Below, in pieces: positions 16,877 through 25,332 of a DNA stretch of 64,000 bases (within the stretch, counting starts at the first letter, position 1; each line of letters starts with the position of its first letter). A model generated the notes under the pieces. That model saw only the letters and a list, made by a program, of their open reading frames with translations. It was not told the origin of the DNA and made no database searches. Source of the DNA: Arenimonas composti TR7-09 = DSM 18010 (GTDB taxonomy: Bacteria; Pseudomonadota; Gammaproteobacteria; Xanthomonadales; Xanthomonadaceae); assembly GCF_000426365.1 (NCBI RefSeq), contig NZ_AUFF01000011.1:1-64000 (forward strand), written 5' to 3'. Position numbers and translations under genes: made by a program.

Positions 16877-17884
16877 CTAGCCGCGCGCGTCCGCCACCGC
16901 GAACAGCGGGTTCCACAGCAGTTCCGGGACCGCATCCGGCCCGCAGTACACCACCGCGTTCTGCGCGAATGCCGCGCACAGGTTCGCCGCCGCGGCGCGG
17001 TCCGGGCCGGGCACGAGCAGGCTCTGCTCCGGCACGCGGCCGCTGCCGTCGGGAACGCCCGCGCCCTCTTCGAACCCGAGGCCCGACCCGCGCAGGTGGC
17101 GGCGCAGATGGTCCAGCGCCCGCGCGTTCCATTCCAGCGGCCGGTCGTCGCCGAACGGGTTCCAGGCGGTGATGAATACCGACGAATCGACGCCGCGCCG
17201 TGCATGCAGGTCCCGCAGCGCCTGGCTGTGCACGCCGATCCGCAGGTCGATCGTCGGCGTCGTGTTCACGCGATAGGTCGTGGCGCGATAACACGACTCG
17301 CATCCGCGCGCCTTCGCGCCCGCGTCCTTCGCCGGCCAGACCGGCGCCACCTCGCCGACCCACGCCGCCTGTGCCGGCGTCTCGACCGCGAAGCGGCTGC
17401 GCGCCGCCCGCACGCGCGCGATCGCCGCGCCGGCGGCGAGTGCGGGTTCGAGATGCCGCGCCAGCCACGCCGCCACCGTGCCGGCGCGGCCCAGCCCGCC
17501 CTTGCAATGCACGAACACGCGGCCGCCGTCGCGCAGGCCGGGCACGACCTCGCGCGCGACCGCCGGCCAGCGGGAGAGGAAGCGGTGGTCCGGGGTGGAC
17601 TGGTCGGTGATCGGCAGCGGGAACCAGCGCATTCCGGCCGCGTCCACCTCCTCGCCCAGCCGCTGTACCCGCAGCGCGACGAACTCGTGGTCCTCGATCA
17701 GCGTCAGCACCTGCGCCGCGCCCCAGTCGCGGATCGCCGCGAAATCGGTCGCCAGGTCGCGCGCCCACGGCCCGCTGGCGCCGTCGGGCTGCACCTTGCC
17801 CGGGCAGAAGGACACGCCGACGAGGCCGGCACCGGCCTTCACTTCGGCGATGCGCAGCGGGTGCGAGTCGCTGGTTCGGCTCAT
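16877..17884 (-). CDS. CDKN3-like protein phosphatase fused to a DUF3293 domain
   Basis: A 335-residue two-domain protein. The N-terminal half is a dual-specificity/tyrosine phosphatase of the CDKN3 type: GVSFCPGKVQ near the start, and the P-loop VHCKGGLGRAG with nucleophile Cys127 and Arg133 (C-x5-R). The C-terminal part from about residue 215 (RVNTTPTIDLRIGVHS, ITAWNPFG, then PDGSGRVPEQSLLV) matches the DUF3293 family, whose role is unknown. The ATG at 17884 overlaps the stop of the upstream membrane-protein gene (ATGA), so the two are coupled. The linker has a CESC pair. The substrate is unknown. Confidence 0.8.
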   Translation of the reverse strand: MSRTSDSHPLRIAEVKAGAGLVGVSFCPGKVQPDGASGPWARDLATDFAAIRDWGAAQVLTLIEDHEFVALRVQRLGEEVDAAGMRWFPLPITDQSTPDHRFLSRWPAVAREVVPGLRDGGRVFVHCKGGLGRAGTVAAWLARHLEPALAAGAAIARVRAARSRFAVETPAQAAWVGEVAPVWPAKDAGAKARGCESCYRATTYRVNTTPTIDLRIGVHSQALRDLHARRGVDSSVFITAWNPFGDDRPLEWNARALDHLRRHLRGSGLGFEEGAGVPDGSGRVPEQSLLVPGPDRAAAANLCAAFAQNAVVYCGPDAVPELLWNPLFAVADARG

Positions 17885-18540
17885 GGCGCCAGCGGCCGAC
17901 AGACCGGCAGGGTCGCGGCATCGAGCACGGCAGCCGGCAGGCGGCCCTGCAGGGCGGCGACGCGCTCGTTCATCTGCTGCGCGATCGCGGTCAGCAGCAG
18001 ATTGGCGTTGCGGGCGCCCGCCACCGCCTCGCGCAGGCGCCAGAGGCGTTCGGCGGCGTCCGGCTCCGGCGCCCAGGCGAGCGTACGCAGCAGCGTCCAC
18101 AGTTCCTGCTCGCGCTGCGACAGCGCGTTGTATTCGGCGATGCCCTGGTAGACCTCGCCATAGGTGCGCGCGAGTTCGGGGCCGTGGTGGCGCGACAGCA
18201 GTTCCGGCGCGGCGCCGCTCCAGGCGCCGCGGCTGGAGAACAGGTAGGGCGGGCGGCCGACGTCGCCGAGCCGCGGCGGCGACGCGGCGGCGAGCGCGGA
18301 CTCGATCTCGTCGAGCCGCTTCTCGATGCAGGGCGACACCTGCGCGCGGACCAGGAACAGCGAGGCCGCGTCGGCGATCTCGCTGTCGAGCGTGGCACGC
18401 GTCGCCGCGAGCCGTGAGCGTTCCTGCCAGTCGAGCACGCCCTGTTCGAGGATCAGCGCGGCCAGCACGCCGAGCATCACGACGAGGAATTCGCCGAGGA
18501 CGTGCCGGCGGCGCCGGCGTGGTTGTCTGGCTTCGTGCAT
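17881..18540 (-). CDS. single-pass membrane protein (DUF6090-like)
   Basis: A 219-residue protein with a very basic N-terminus (RRRRRH) followed by one membrane helix, GEFLVVMLGVLAALILEQG (about 16-34), then a helical soluble domain rich in Leu, Ala and Arg. The phrase GEFLVVxLGVLxAL..E..W.E is the hallmark of DUF6090-type proteins common in this bacterial group. The N-in orientation (positive-inside rule) places the helical domain in the periplasm. Function unknown. It is the first gene of a pair with the phosphatase-DUF3293 fusion. Confidence 0.65.
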   Translation of the reverse strand: MHEARQPRRRRRHVLGEFLVVMLGVLAALILEQGVLDWQERSRLAATRATLDSEIADAASLFLVRAQVSPCIEKRLDEIESALAAASPPRLGDVGRPPYLFSSRGAWSGAAPELLSRHHGPELARTYGEVYQGIAEYNALSQREQELWTLLRTLAWAPEPDAAERLWRLREAVAGARNANLLLTAIAQQMNERVAALQGRLPAAVLDAATLPVCRPLAP

Positions 18541-18602
18541 GTCCCCTCCGGGCCGGCGAGCCCTATGCCGGTTCGGGGAATTTACGCCGGGTGTGGGTTG
18601 TT

Positions 18603-18625
18603 CGCGGCTGAAGCCGCTCCTACAG
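18603..18625. repeat. REP element at the 3' end of prpF
   Basis: CGCGGCTGAAGCCGCTCCTACAG, the reverse form of the GTAGGAGCGGCTTCAGCCGCG repeat. On the minus strand the TAG of CTGTAGGAG is the stop codon of prpF (18620-18622). Confidence 0.88.
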
Positions 18626-19819
18626 GGGGGAGGGCGGTGGGATGCGGATGTGGCCTTCCATGAGGACGCGGGCGCTGCGGCTCATCACCGCCTTGCGCAC
18701 CTGCCACTGGCCGTCGATCTGGGCGACGTCGGCGCCGACGCGCAGGGTCCCGCTCGGATGGCCGAAACGCACGACCTCGCGGGCGCCGCCGCCGGCCGCG
18801 CGGTTGACGACGGTGCCGGGCACCGCCGCCGCGGTCGCGATCGCCACCGCGCAGGTGCCCATCATCGCGTGGTGCAGCTTGCCCATCGACAGCGCGCGCA
18901 CGTTGAGGTCGATGTCGCCGGCGGCGATCGCCTTGCCGCTGCTGCTGAGGTAGTCGCGCGGTGGCGACACGAAGGCGAGCTTCGGCGTGTGCTGGCGCTT
19001 CGCGGCCTCGGCGACGTCGGCGATCAGGCCCATGCGCACGGCGGCGTGGGCGCGGATCGTCTCGAGCTTCTGCAGCGCCGCGCGATCCTCGTTGATCGCC
19101 GGCTGCAGCTCGTCGCCGCGGTAGCCGAGCGCCTCGGCATCGAGGAATACGGTCGGGATGCCGGCGCTGATCATCGTCACTTCGAACGCGCCGATACCGG
19201 GCACCTCGAGGGTGTCGACGAGGCTTCCGGTCGGGAACATCGCCCCACCCTCGCCTTCCCCGTCGTCGGACGGATCGATGAACTCGAGCACGATCTCCGC
19301 CGCCGGGAAGGTGACGCCGTCGAGCTCGAAATCGCCGGTTTCCTGTACCTGGCCGTCGCGGATCGGCACGTGGCAGACGATGGTCTTGCCGATGTTCGCC
19401 TGCCAGATGCGCACCGGAAACACGCCGTCACGCGGCAGCCGCGACGGATCGATGAAGCCGTTGGCGATCGCGAACGGCCCGACCGCGGTGCTGAGGTTGC
19501 CGCAGTTGCCCGACCAGTCGACGAAGGCGCTGTCGATCGCGACCTGGCCGTAGAGGTAGTCGACGTCGTGATCGGGCACCGACGGCGGCGAGATGATCAC
19601 GCACTTGCTCGTGCTCGAGGTCGCCCCGCCCATGCCGTCGGTGTGCTTGCCGTAGGGGTCCGGCGAGCCGATCACCCGCATCAGCAGCGCGTCACGCGCC
19701 GGGCCCGGCACGCGCGCCCCTTCCGGCAGGTCCTGCAGGCGGAAGAACACGCCCTTCGAGGTGCCGCCGCGCAGGTAGGTGGCGGGGATGCGGAGCTGGG
19801 GTCGGTGCGTGGTCGTCAT
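18620..19819 (-). CDS. prpF: 2-methylaconitate cis-trans isomerase
   Basis: A 399-residue enzyme of the methylcitrate route, which degrades propionyl-CoA. It isomerises the 2-methylaconitate isomer made by AcnD so that an ordinary aconitase can finish the step. Typical sequence signs are IPATYLRGGTSKGVFF at the start, DPYGKHTDGMGGATSSTSK, VDWSGNCGNLS, and GKLHHAMMGTCAVA near the end. Length is normal for PrpF. Upstream on the same strand are a toxin-antitoxin pair and a lysoplasmalogenase gene, and beyond those acnD. The prpB and prpC genes that normally accompany it are not in this window. Confidence 0.95.
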   Translation of the reverse strand: MTTTHRPQLRIPATYLRGGTSKGVFFRLQDLPEGARVPGPARDALLMRVIGSPDPYGKHTDGMGGATSSTSKCVIISPPSVPDHDVDYLYGQVAIDSAFVDWSGNCGNLSTAVGPFAIANGFIDPSRLPRDGVFPVRIWQANIGKTIVCHVPIRDGQVQETGDFELDGVTFPAAEIVLEFIDPSDDGEGEGGAMFPTGSLVDTLEVPGIGAFEVTMISAGIPTVFLDAEALGYRGDELQPAINEDRAALQKLETIRAHAAVRMGLIADVAEAAKRQHTPKLAFVSPPRDYLSSSGKAIAAGDIDLNVRALSMGKLHHAMMGTCAVAIATAAAVPGTVVNRAAGGGAREVVRFGHPSGTLRVGADVAQIDGQWQVRKAVMSRSARVLMEGHIRIPPPSPL

Positions 19820-19858
19820 GGGTTCACGGTCGGGGTGGGAAGGGCGGGCGTGCCGCGC

Positions 19859-20158
19859 TCAGTGGTAGTCGTCTTCGCGCTGGTGGCGCACGGCGAGCAC
19901 GGTCACGGTGCCGGCGTCGGTGATCTCGAACAGCAGCACATAGCCCGCGCCGCCGAAGGGAATCACCAGTTCGCGCAGCAGGGGATCGGCCGGGTCCGCC
20001 TTGCGGCAGGCGAAGGGCATGTCGGCGAGCAGGCCGTAGCCCCGCTCGATCGCTGCGCGAGCGCGACATGCCGCGCGTTGATCGACGCGGGCGAGGAAGT
20101 CCAGCAGGCGTTCCAGGTCCTCCTGCGCGGCCCTGGCGATGCGGACCTGGAAACTCAC
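19859..20158 (-). CDS. ParE/RelE-family toxin
   Basis: A 99-residue protein with the compact RelE/ParE fold signature: FQVRIARAAQEDLERLLDFL, then a central Arg-rich helix, then LRELVIPFGGAGYVLLFEI and the C-terminal VTVLAVRHQREDDYH. Arg and His in the last strand are typical. Its GTG start overlaps the antitoxin stop as GTGA. ParE toxins poison DNA gyrase and RelE toxins cut mRNA; the sequence looks nearer ParE, but the target cannot be settled by eye. Confidence 0.87.
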   Translation of the reverse strand: MSFQVRIARAAQEDLERLLDFLARVDQRAACRARAAIERGYGLLADMPFACRKADPADPLLRELVIPFGGAGYVLLFEITDAGTVTVLAVRHQREDDYH

Positions 20159-20424
20159 CGCCCGGCGGGAGCGTGCGCGGTGAGGATCGCGTCGAGACGC
20201 GCCAGCGATTCGTCCACGGTGAAGTACGCGCCGGTCTGCCGGGAGTCCTCACGCGCTGCCAGCCCGCGGGCGATGAACTCGGCCTGGTTGCGGCGCCGGT
20301 TCACTTCGTCGCGCAGGGATTTCTCCATCAGGCCGGACAGGCTCTCGCCCTGCTGGAGCACGGATTCCGCCGCCTGGCGAAGTTCGGGCTCCACGCGAAG
20401 GGACGGCAGGGTGGCGGTTTTCAT
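20155..20424 (-). CDS. ribbon-helix-helix antitoxin of the ParDE-type pair
   Basis: An 89-residue protein. The N-terminal 45 residues (ATLPSLRVEPELRQAAESVL ... SLSGLMEKSLRDEV) fit a ribbon-helix-helix DNA-binding domain. The acidic-tailed C-terminus (GAYFTVDESLARLDAIL) is the part that wraps the toxin in such pairs. A strong site GGAGG precedes the ATG. A perfect 24-bp palindrome lies 12 bases upstream and is the expected autoregulatory operator. Confidence 0.87.
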   Translation of the reverse strand: MKTATLPSLRVEPELRQAAESVLQQGESLSGLMEKSLRDEVNRRRNQAEFIARGLAAREDSRQTGAYFTVDESLARLDAILTAHAPAGR

Positions 20425-20435
20425 CGGAGCCTCCG

Positions 20436-20459
20436 GTTGCGTCGCAATTGCGACGCAAC
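20436..20459. promoter_or_regulatory. perfect 24-bp palindrome, likely antitoxin operator
   Basis: GTTGCGTCGCAA followed directly by its reverse complement. It sits between the antitoxin ribosome site and the stop codon of the upstream lysoplasmalogenase gene. Ribbon-helix-helix antitoxins bind such palindromes to repress their own operon. No clear -10/-35 pair could be fixed beside it. Confidence 0.75.
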
Positions 20460-20460
20460 T

Positions 20461-21171
20461 CTAGCACGGGTCCCGGTCGGCCGGCTCGCGACGCGCCCAC
20501 CGCACCAACCCCAGCGCGATCAGCGTCTGCCCGCTGAAGTACAGCGTGACGATGACCAGCACCGCGTGCGGGAACGGCGCCGCGAACTTGTTTACGCCGA
20601 TCAGCGAGTCGGCGAGCAGGAACAGCATCGCGCCGAGCCACAGCAGGCGCGGCGCGGGTTCGACGCGGCAGGCCATCACGACCATCGCCAGCAGACACGC
20701 GAGATAGATCGCGACAGGCGGCATCAGCGGGCCGGCCTTCGGCACCAGCCAGACGGCGAGCAGCAGGCTGTACGCGACCGCCGGCAGCGCGCGCGCGAGC
20801 CGCCACGGCCGTCCCGATCCGAGCGTCGCGAAGGCGACGAGGAACGCGATCTGGTTGACGAGGAAGGCCGCCAGCGCCTGCCGGAACAGGCCGTCGCGGG
20901 CGCCGTAGTCGAGGAAGACATCGCCGGCCGCGGCGGCGCCGTAGCCGAGCGCCAGCCAGCGTCCGGTCGCGCCTTCGAACGTCCGCCACATCAGCGCGGC
21001 GTAGAGCAGCATCGGCAGCGGCTTCAGCAGCCAGCTGCCGGGCCACGGCTGCAGCGGGATCGCGGCGATGTAGGCGACGCCGAGGATCACGGCGGCCGCG
21101 AACAACGCGCGCGACGCGCCGGACAGTACCGGCGCGGACCGCGCCGGCAGCGCGCCCTCGCCGATGCTCAT
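20461..21171 (-). CDS. YhhN-family lysoplasmalogenase
   Basis: A 236-residue integral membrane protein with about eight hydrophobic helices. Family signs are the WLLKPLPMLLYA segment, YGAAAAGDVFLD, LFRQALAAFLVNQIAF and LWLGAMLFLLADSLIG, with Asp residues in membrane segments as in TMEM86/YhhN. These hydrolases cleave the vinyl ether bond of lysoplasmalogens; the bacterial role is less clear. Its ATG overlaps the acnD stop (ATGA), so it is translated from the acnD message, an unexpected partner for the methylcitrate genes. Confidence 0.82.
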   Translation of the reverse strand: MSIGEGALPARSAPVLSGASRALFAAAVILGVAYIAAIPLQPWPGSWLLKPLPMLLYAALMWRTFEGATGRWLALGYGAAAAGDVFLDYGARDGLFRQALAAFLVNQIAFLVAFATLGSGRPWRLARALPAVAYSLLLAVWLVPKAGPLMPPVAIYLACLLAMVVMACRVEPAPRLLWLGAMLFLLADSLIGVNKFAAPFPHAVLVIVTLYFSGQTLIALGLVRWARREPADRDPC

Positions 21172-23783
21172 GCGCCCCGCGCCGCCTCGAGGAAATCCTG
21201 CGCGAAGCGCTGCAGCACGCCGCCGGCCTCGTAGATCGACACTTCCTCGTCGCTGTCGAGGCGGCAGCGCACCGGCACGTGCACCGTGCTGCCGTCGCGG
21301 CGGTTCACGACCAGGGTGAGCTGGGCGCCGGGCGCGCGCTCGCCGATGACGTCGTAGGTCTCGCTGCCGTCGAGGCCGAGCGTCAGCCGGGTGGTGCCGG
21401 GCAGGAACTCCAGCGGCAGCACGCCCATGCCGATCAGGTTGGTGCGGTGGATGCGCTCGAAGCCTTCGGCGACGATGACCTCGACGCCGGCCAGGCGCAC
21501 GCCCTTCGCCGCCCAGTCGCGCGAACTGCCCTGGCCGTAGTCGCCGCCGGCGACGATGATCAGCGGCTGGCCGCGCTCCATATAGGTCTCGATCGCTTCC
21601 CACATGCGCGTCACCCGGCCTTCCGGCTCGATGCGCGCCAGCGAGCCCTGGCGCACGCTGCCGTCGTCGTTGCGCACCATCTCGTTGAACAGCTTCGGGT
21701 TGGCGAAGGTCGCGCGCTGCGCGGTCAGGTGGTCGCCGCGATGGGTGGCGTAGGAATTGAAGTCCTCTTCCGGCAGGCCCATGCGCGCGAGGTATTCACC
21801 GGCCGCGCTGCTGGCGAGGATCGCGTTCGACGGCGAGAGGTGGTCGGTGGTGATGTTGTCGCCGAGGATCGCCAGCGGGCGCATGCCGCGCAGCCTGCGC
21901 TCGCCGGCGAGCGCTCCCTCCCAGTACGGCGGGCGGCGGATGTAGGTGCTCTGCGGGCGCCAGTCGTACAGCGGCTGCACCGCCTCGCCGCTGCCGGCGC
22001 GCTTCGCGAACATCGGCTTGTAGACGGCCGTGAAATGCTCGGGCTTCACCGCGGCGGCGACGATCGCATCGATCTCGGCATCGCTGGGCCACACGTCCTT
22101 CAGCAGGATCGGGCTGCCGTCGGCGCGGTGGCCGAGGGCATCGCGCTCGATGTCGAAGCGGATGGTGCCGGCGATCGCGTAGGCGACGACCAGCGGCGGC
22201 GAGGCCAGGAAGGCCTGCTTCGCATACGGATGGATGCGGCCGTCGAAGTTGCGGTTGCCGCTGAGCACGGCTGTCGCGTACAGGTCGCGATCGACGATTT
22301 CCTGCTGGATCTTCGGGTCGAGCGCGCCGCTCATGCCGTTGCAGGTGGTGCAGGCGAAGGCGACGATGCCGAAGCCGAGCTGCTCGAGCTCCGACTTCAG
22401 CCCCGCTTCCTCGAGGTACAGCGCCACCGCCTTCGAACCCGGCGCCAGCGAGGACTTCACCCAGGGCTTGCGCAGCAGGCCTTCGCGGTTGGCATTGCGC
22501 GCCAGCAGACCGGCGGCGATCACGTTGCGCGGGTTGCTGGTATTCGTGCAGCTGGTGATCGCGGCGATGATCACCGCGCCGTCGGGCATCAGCCCTTCCG
22601 CTTCCGGCGCGCGCGCGGCGGCGAGGTCGCCGGCGATGCCCTTCGCGGCGAGTTCGCTGGTGGCGACGCGCGCGTGCGGATTCGACGGCCCGGCCATCGT
22701 GCGCACGACGCTCGAGAGGTCGAAGTGCAGCGTGCGCTCGTACTGCGCGTTCGCCAGCTGGTCGGCCCAGAGGCCGGCGGTCTTCGCATAGGTCTCGACC
22801 AGCGCGACCTGGGTGTCGTCGCGGCCGGTCAGGCGCAGGTAGTCGAGCGTGCGGTCGTCGATCGCGAACATCGCCGCGGTGGCGCCGTATTCGGGCGCCA
22901 TGTTGCTGATCGTCGCGCGGTCGCCCAGCGTCAGCGCCGCCGCGCCTTCGCCGCGGAACTCGAGCCAGGCGCCGACGACCTTCTGCGCGCGCAGGAACTG
23001 GGTCAGCGTCAGCACGATGTCGGTGGCGGTGATGCCCGGCTGCGGGCGGCCGGTGAGCTCCACCGCGACGATGTCGGGCAGGCGCATCCACGAAGCGCGG
23101 CCGAGCATCACGTTCTCGGCCTCGAGGCCGCCGACGCCGATCGCGATCACGCCCAGCGCGTCGACATGCGGCGTGTGGCTGTCGGTGCCGACGCAGGTGT
23201 CCGGATACGCGACGCCGTCCGCATCCACGCCGATCACCGGCGACATCCGCTCCAGGTTGATCTGGTGCATGATCCCGTTGCCCGGCGGGATCACGTCGAC
23301 GTTCTCGAACGCGTGCCGGGTCCACTCGATGAAGTGGAAGCGGTCGTCGTTGCGGCGATCCTCGATCGCGCGGTTCTTCGCGAGCGCGTCCTGCTCGAAA
23401 CCGGCATGCTCGACCGCCAGCGAGTGGTCGACGATCAGCTGCACCGGCACCACCGGATTGACCTGCGCCGGGTCGCCGCCCTGGTCGGCGATCGCGTCGC
23501 GCAGGCCGGCGAGGTCGACCAGCGCGGTCTGGCCGAGGATGTCGTGGCAGACCACGCGCGCCGGGAACCAGGGGAAATCGAGGTCGCGGCGGCGCTCCAC
23601 GAGCTGCAGCAGCGACGCGTCGAGCGTCGCCGGATCGCAGCGCCGCACCAGGTTCTCCGCGAGCACGCGCGAGACATAGGGCAGCGTCTCCCACGCCCCC
23701 GGCCGCAGCGCCTCGACCGCCGCGCGGGCGTCGAAGAAGTCGAGGTCGGTACCGGGCAGCGGCTTGCGGTGCAGCGTGTTCAT
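21168..23783 (-). CDS. acnD: Fe/S-dependent 2-methylisocitrate dehydratase
   Basis: An 871-residue aconitase-superfamily enzyme that dehydrates 2-methylcitrate in propionate degradation. The 4Fe-4S ligands are the Cys of AAITSCTNTSNP and the two of FACTTCNGMSG. Other family segments are NGIMHQINLE, TDSHTPHVDALGVIAIGVGG, DNITTDHLSPSNAI and YGQGSSRDWAAKGVRLAGVE. The length and the end (VRCRLDSDEEVSIYEAGGVL) are those of AcnD rather than AcnA. It works with PrpF, encoded 1.4 kb downstream on the same strand. Confidence 0.95.
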   Translation of the reverse strand: MNTLHRKPLPGTDLDFFDARAAVEALRPGAWETLPYVSRVLAENLVRRCDPATLDASLLQLVERRRDLDFPWFPARVVCHDILGQTALVDLAGLRDAIADQGGDPAQVNPVVPVQLIVDHSLAVEHAGFEQDALAKNRAIEDRRNDDRFHFIEWTRHAFENVDVIPPGNGIMHQINLERMSPVIGVDADGVAYPDTCVGTDSHTPHVDALGVIAIGVGGLEAENVMLGRASWMRLPDIVAVELTGRPQPGITATDIVLTLTQFLRAQKVVGAWLEFRGEGAAALTLGDRATISNMAPEYGATAAMFAIDDRTLDYLRLTGRDDTQVALVETYAKTAGLWADQLANAQYERTLHFDLSSVVRTMAGPSNPHARVATSELAAKGIAGDLAAARAPEAEGLMPDGAVIIAAITSCTNTSNPRNVIAAGLLARNANREGLLRKPWVKSSLAPGSKAVALYLEEAGLKSELEQLGFGIVAFACTTCNGMSGALDPKIQQEIVDRDLYATAVLSGNRNFDGRIHPYAKQAFLASPPLVVAYAIAGTIRFDIERDALGHRADGSPILLKDVWPSDAEIDAIVAAAVKPEHFTAVYKPMFAKRAGSGEAVQPLYDWRPQSTYIRRPPYWEGALAGERRLRGMRPLAILGDNITTDHLSPSNAILASSAAGEYLARMGLPEEDFNSYATHRGDHLTAQRATFANPKLFNEMVRNDDGSVRQGSLARIEPEGRVTRMWEAIETYMERGQPLIIVAGGDYGQGSSRDWAAKGVRLAGVEVIVAEGFERIHRTNLIGMGVLPLEFLPGTTRLTLGLDGSETYDVIGERAPGAQLTLVVNRRDGSTVHVPVRCRLDSDEEVSIYEAGGVLQRFAQDFLEAARGA

Positions 23784-23831
23784 GGCGGGCGTCGGCTCGT
23801 CGTTCGAAGCCGGCGATTATCGCGGAAAAGG

Positions 23832-23941
23832 CGAGTAACGAGCGAAGAGTAACGAGTCAAGAGTAACGAGCGGGAGCGACCGGCTCGTCGCGCGAAGCGC
23901 GGGCCTTCACTCGTTGCTCGTTACTCTTCGCTCGTTACTCG
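23832..23941. repeat. perfect 25-bp inverted repeat built from GAGTAACGAG units
   Basis: Arms at 23832-23856 and 23917-23941 are exact reverse complements. The sequence between and inside them is made of near-identical decamers (GAGTAACGAG, then a third copy at 23861-23870). The right arm overlaps the last two codons and the TAA stop of the ADP-ribosylglycohydrolase gene. It could fold into a long hairpin and block read-through towards acnD. Confidence 0.9.
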
Positions 23942-24876
23942 CTCCCAACCAGCAGCGCATCGAGCAGCGGCGCGAGGATCGACGCGCCGCGCAGGTGCTC
24001 GCGCCAGCGCTCCGGGATGCCGGTGGCGCCGTAGCGGATACCGGCGATGCCGCCGGCGACCGCGGCGGTGGTGTCGGTGTCGTGGCCGAAGGCGATCGCG
24101 CGGCGGACGCAGGCTTCGTAGTCCTTGCTGTCGTCGACGGCGCGGCGGGCGGACCACAGGCAGTCGACGACGTAGCCGCTGCCGGCGGCGCGGGCGGCGT
24201 TGTCGGGGTCGAGGACGCGCTCGAGTTCGTCGCCGCGCAGGTCGAGGTCCGGAGCGAAGGCGCGCAGGCGGACTTCGGCGGCTTCCCAGGCGTCGGTCTC
24301 GCCGGCGAGCTCGGCGCGCGCCCACAGGCAGTACATCGCGCAGGCCAGCTGCGCGCGGGGATGCCCATGGGTCGGCAGCGACTGCCGCGCCGCCGACCGC
24401 GCCAGGTCGGCATCGTCGCCGCGGTGCCACAACGCCAGCGGCAGCACCCGCATCAGCGAACCGTTGCCGTTGTCGCGCTCACCGGCGGGGCCGGACTGCG
24501 CCGCCGGCACCCCGCGCGCGACCGCATCGAGCGCCGCCGCGGTCTGGATACCGATGTCGAACACGTGGCCGCCGACCGCGCAGAAGCCGCCGTGTCGCCA
24601 GCGGCACAGGCCGGAGGCGAGGTCGTCGATGTCGAGGCCGTCGTTCTCGAGCAGGCTGTCGAGCAGGACCAGGGCCTGGGCACCGTCGTCGCTCCAGGTG
24701 CCCGGCGGCACGCTGGGGTGGGCACGGCGGAACCCCGCCGGCGGCCGCATCTCGAGCTGCTCCGGCGGCGGCAATCCGCCCGGCGGGTGGAATTCGTAGG
24801 GGACGCCGAGGGCGTCGCCGACCAGCAGGCCGAGCAGGCCGCCGGCGATCCGGTCCTGGTGTGACAGCGGAATCAT
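23935..24876 (-). CDS. ADP-ribosylglycohydrolase family protein
   Basis: A 313-residue member of the DraG/ARH family, which removes ADP-ribose from proteins or small molecules. Motifs are AGGLLGLLVGDALGVPYEF at the start, the metal site TWSDDGAQALVLLD, NGNGSLMRVLPLAL, and AFGHDTDTTAAVAGGIAG near the end with the second pair of metal-binding Asp residues. The start at 24876 has GGGGGAC upstream and begins right before the conserved core. No DraT-like transferase lies beside it, so the substrate is unknown. Confidence 0.92.
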   Translation of the reverse strand: MIPLSHQDRIAGGLLGLLVGDALGVPYEFHPPGGLPPPEQLEMRPPAGFRRAHPSVPPGTWSDDGAQALVLLDSLLENDGLDIDDLASGLCRWRHGGFCAVGGHVFDIGIQTAAALDAVARGVPAAQSGPAGERDNGNGSLMRVLPLALWHRGDDADLARSAARQSLPTHGHPRAQLACAMYCLWARAELAGETDAWEAAEVRLRAFAPDLDLRGDELERVLDPDNAARAAGSGYVVDCLWSARRAVDDSKDYEACVRRAIAFGHDTDTTAAVAGGIAGIRYGATGIPERWREHLRGASILAPLLDALLVGSE

Positions 24877-25075
24877 CTGAAGTCCCCCGTACGCTCCGCG
24901 AAGCCTGCCCGACCCCGGCGGCGACAGCGATGCTGTCACCGTTCGTCAGGGCATCGGCGCCATTGCACCCGAAACCGGCGAGAAATGTGAAGCGCGTCAC
25001 GGTTTCCGGCGTCCCCAGGGCCGCTAATGCCCATCCGAAGGCCGCCATCGGGCGGTCGTCGCGAGTACCGGAGAA

Positions 25076-25321
25076 ATGATCGCCATCTACACCGCCGACA
25101 GCCTGCTCGACGCCCAGCTCGTGCAGGACCTGCTGACCAGCGCCGGCATCGCCGCGCACGTGCTCGGCCGCGAGGCCGCCCTGCCCGGCGAGACCGCGGA
25201 TGGCCGCATCCGTGTCGCCGTCGAGGACGGCGAGGCGGACCTGGCGCACGTGATGCTGCAGGAGTGGCAGACGGCGCCGGAGGACGAGTCCTTCGACCTC
25301 GACGAAAGCCTGAAGCTCTGA
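25076..25321 (+). CDS. DUF2007 putative signal-transducing protein
   Basis: An 81-residue protein with the DUF2007 pattern: IYTADSLLDAQLVQDLLTSA, then AGIAAHVLGREAALPGE and RIRVAVEDGEADLAHVML, a small ferredoxin-like alpha/beta fold. The acidic tail is FDLDESLKL. A GGAG site precedes the ATG. The biological role of the family is not established. It stands alone between convergent and divergent neighbours. Confidence 0.85.
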   Translation: MIAIYTADSLLDAQLVQDLLTSAGIAAHVLGREAALPGETADGRIRVAVEDGEADLAHVMLQEWQTAPEDESFDLDESLKL

Positions 25322-25332
25322 CCCCCCCACCC

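Noticed and set aside
23821-23945. CRISPR-like array because of repeated GAGTAACGAG units
   Set aside because: Units are ten bases, with no spacers of uniform length and no cas genes; the structure is an inverted/tandem repeat.
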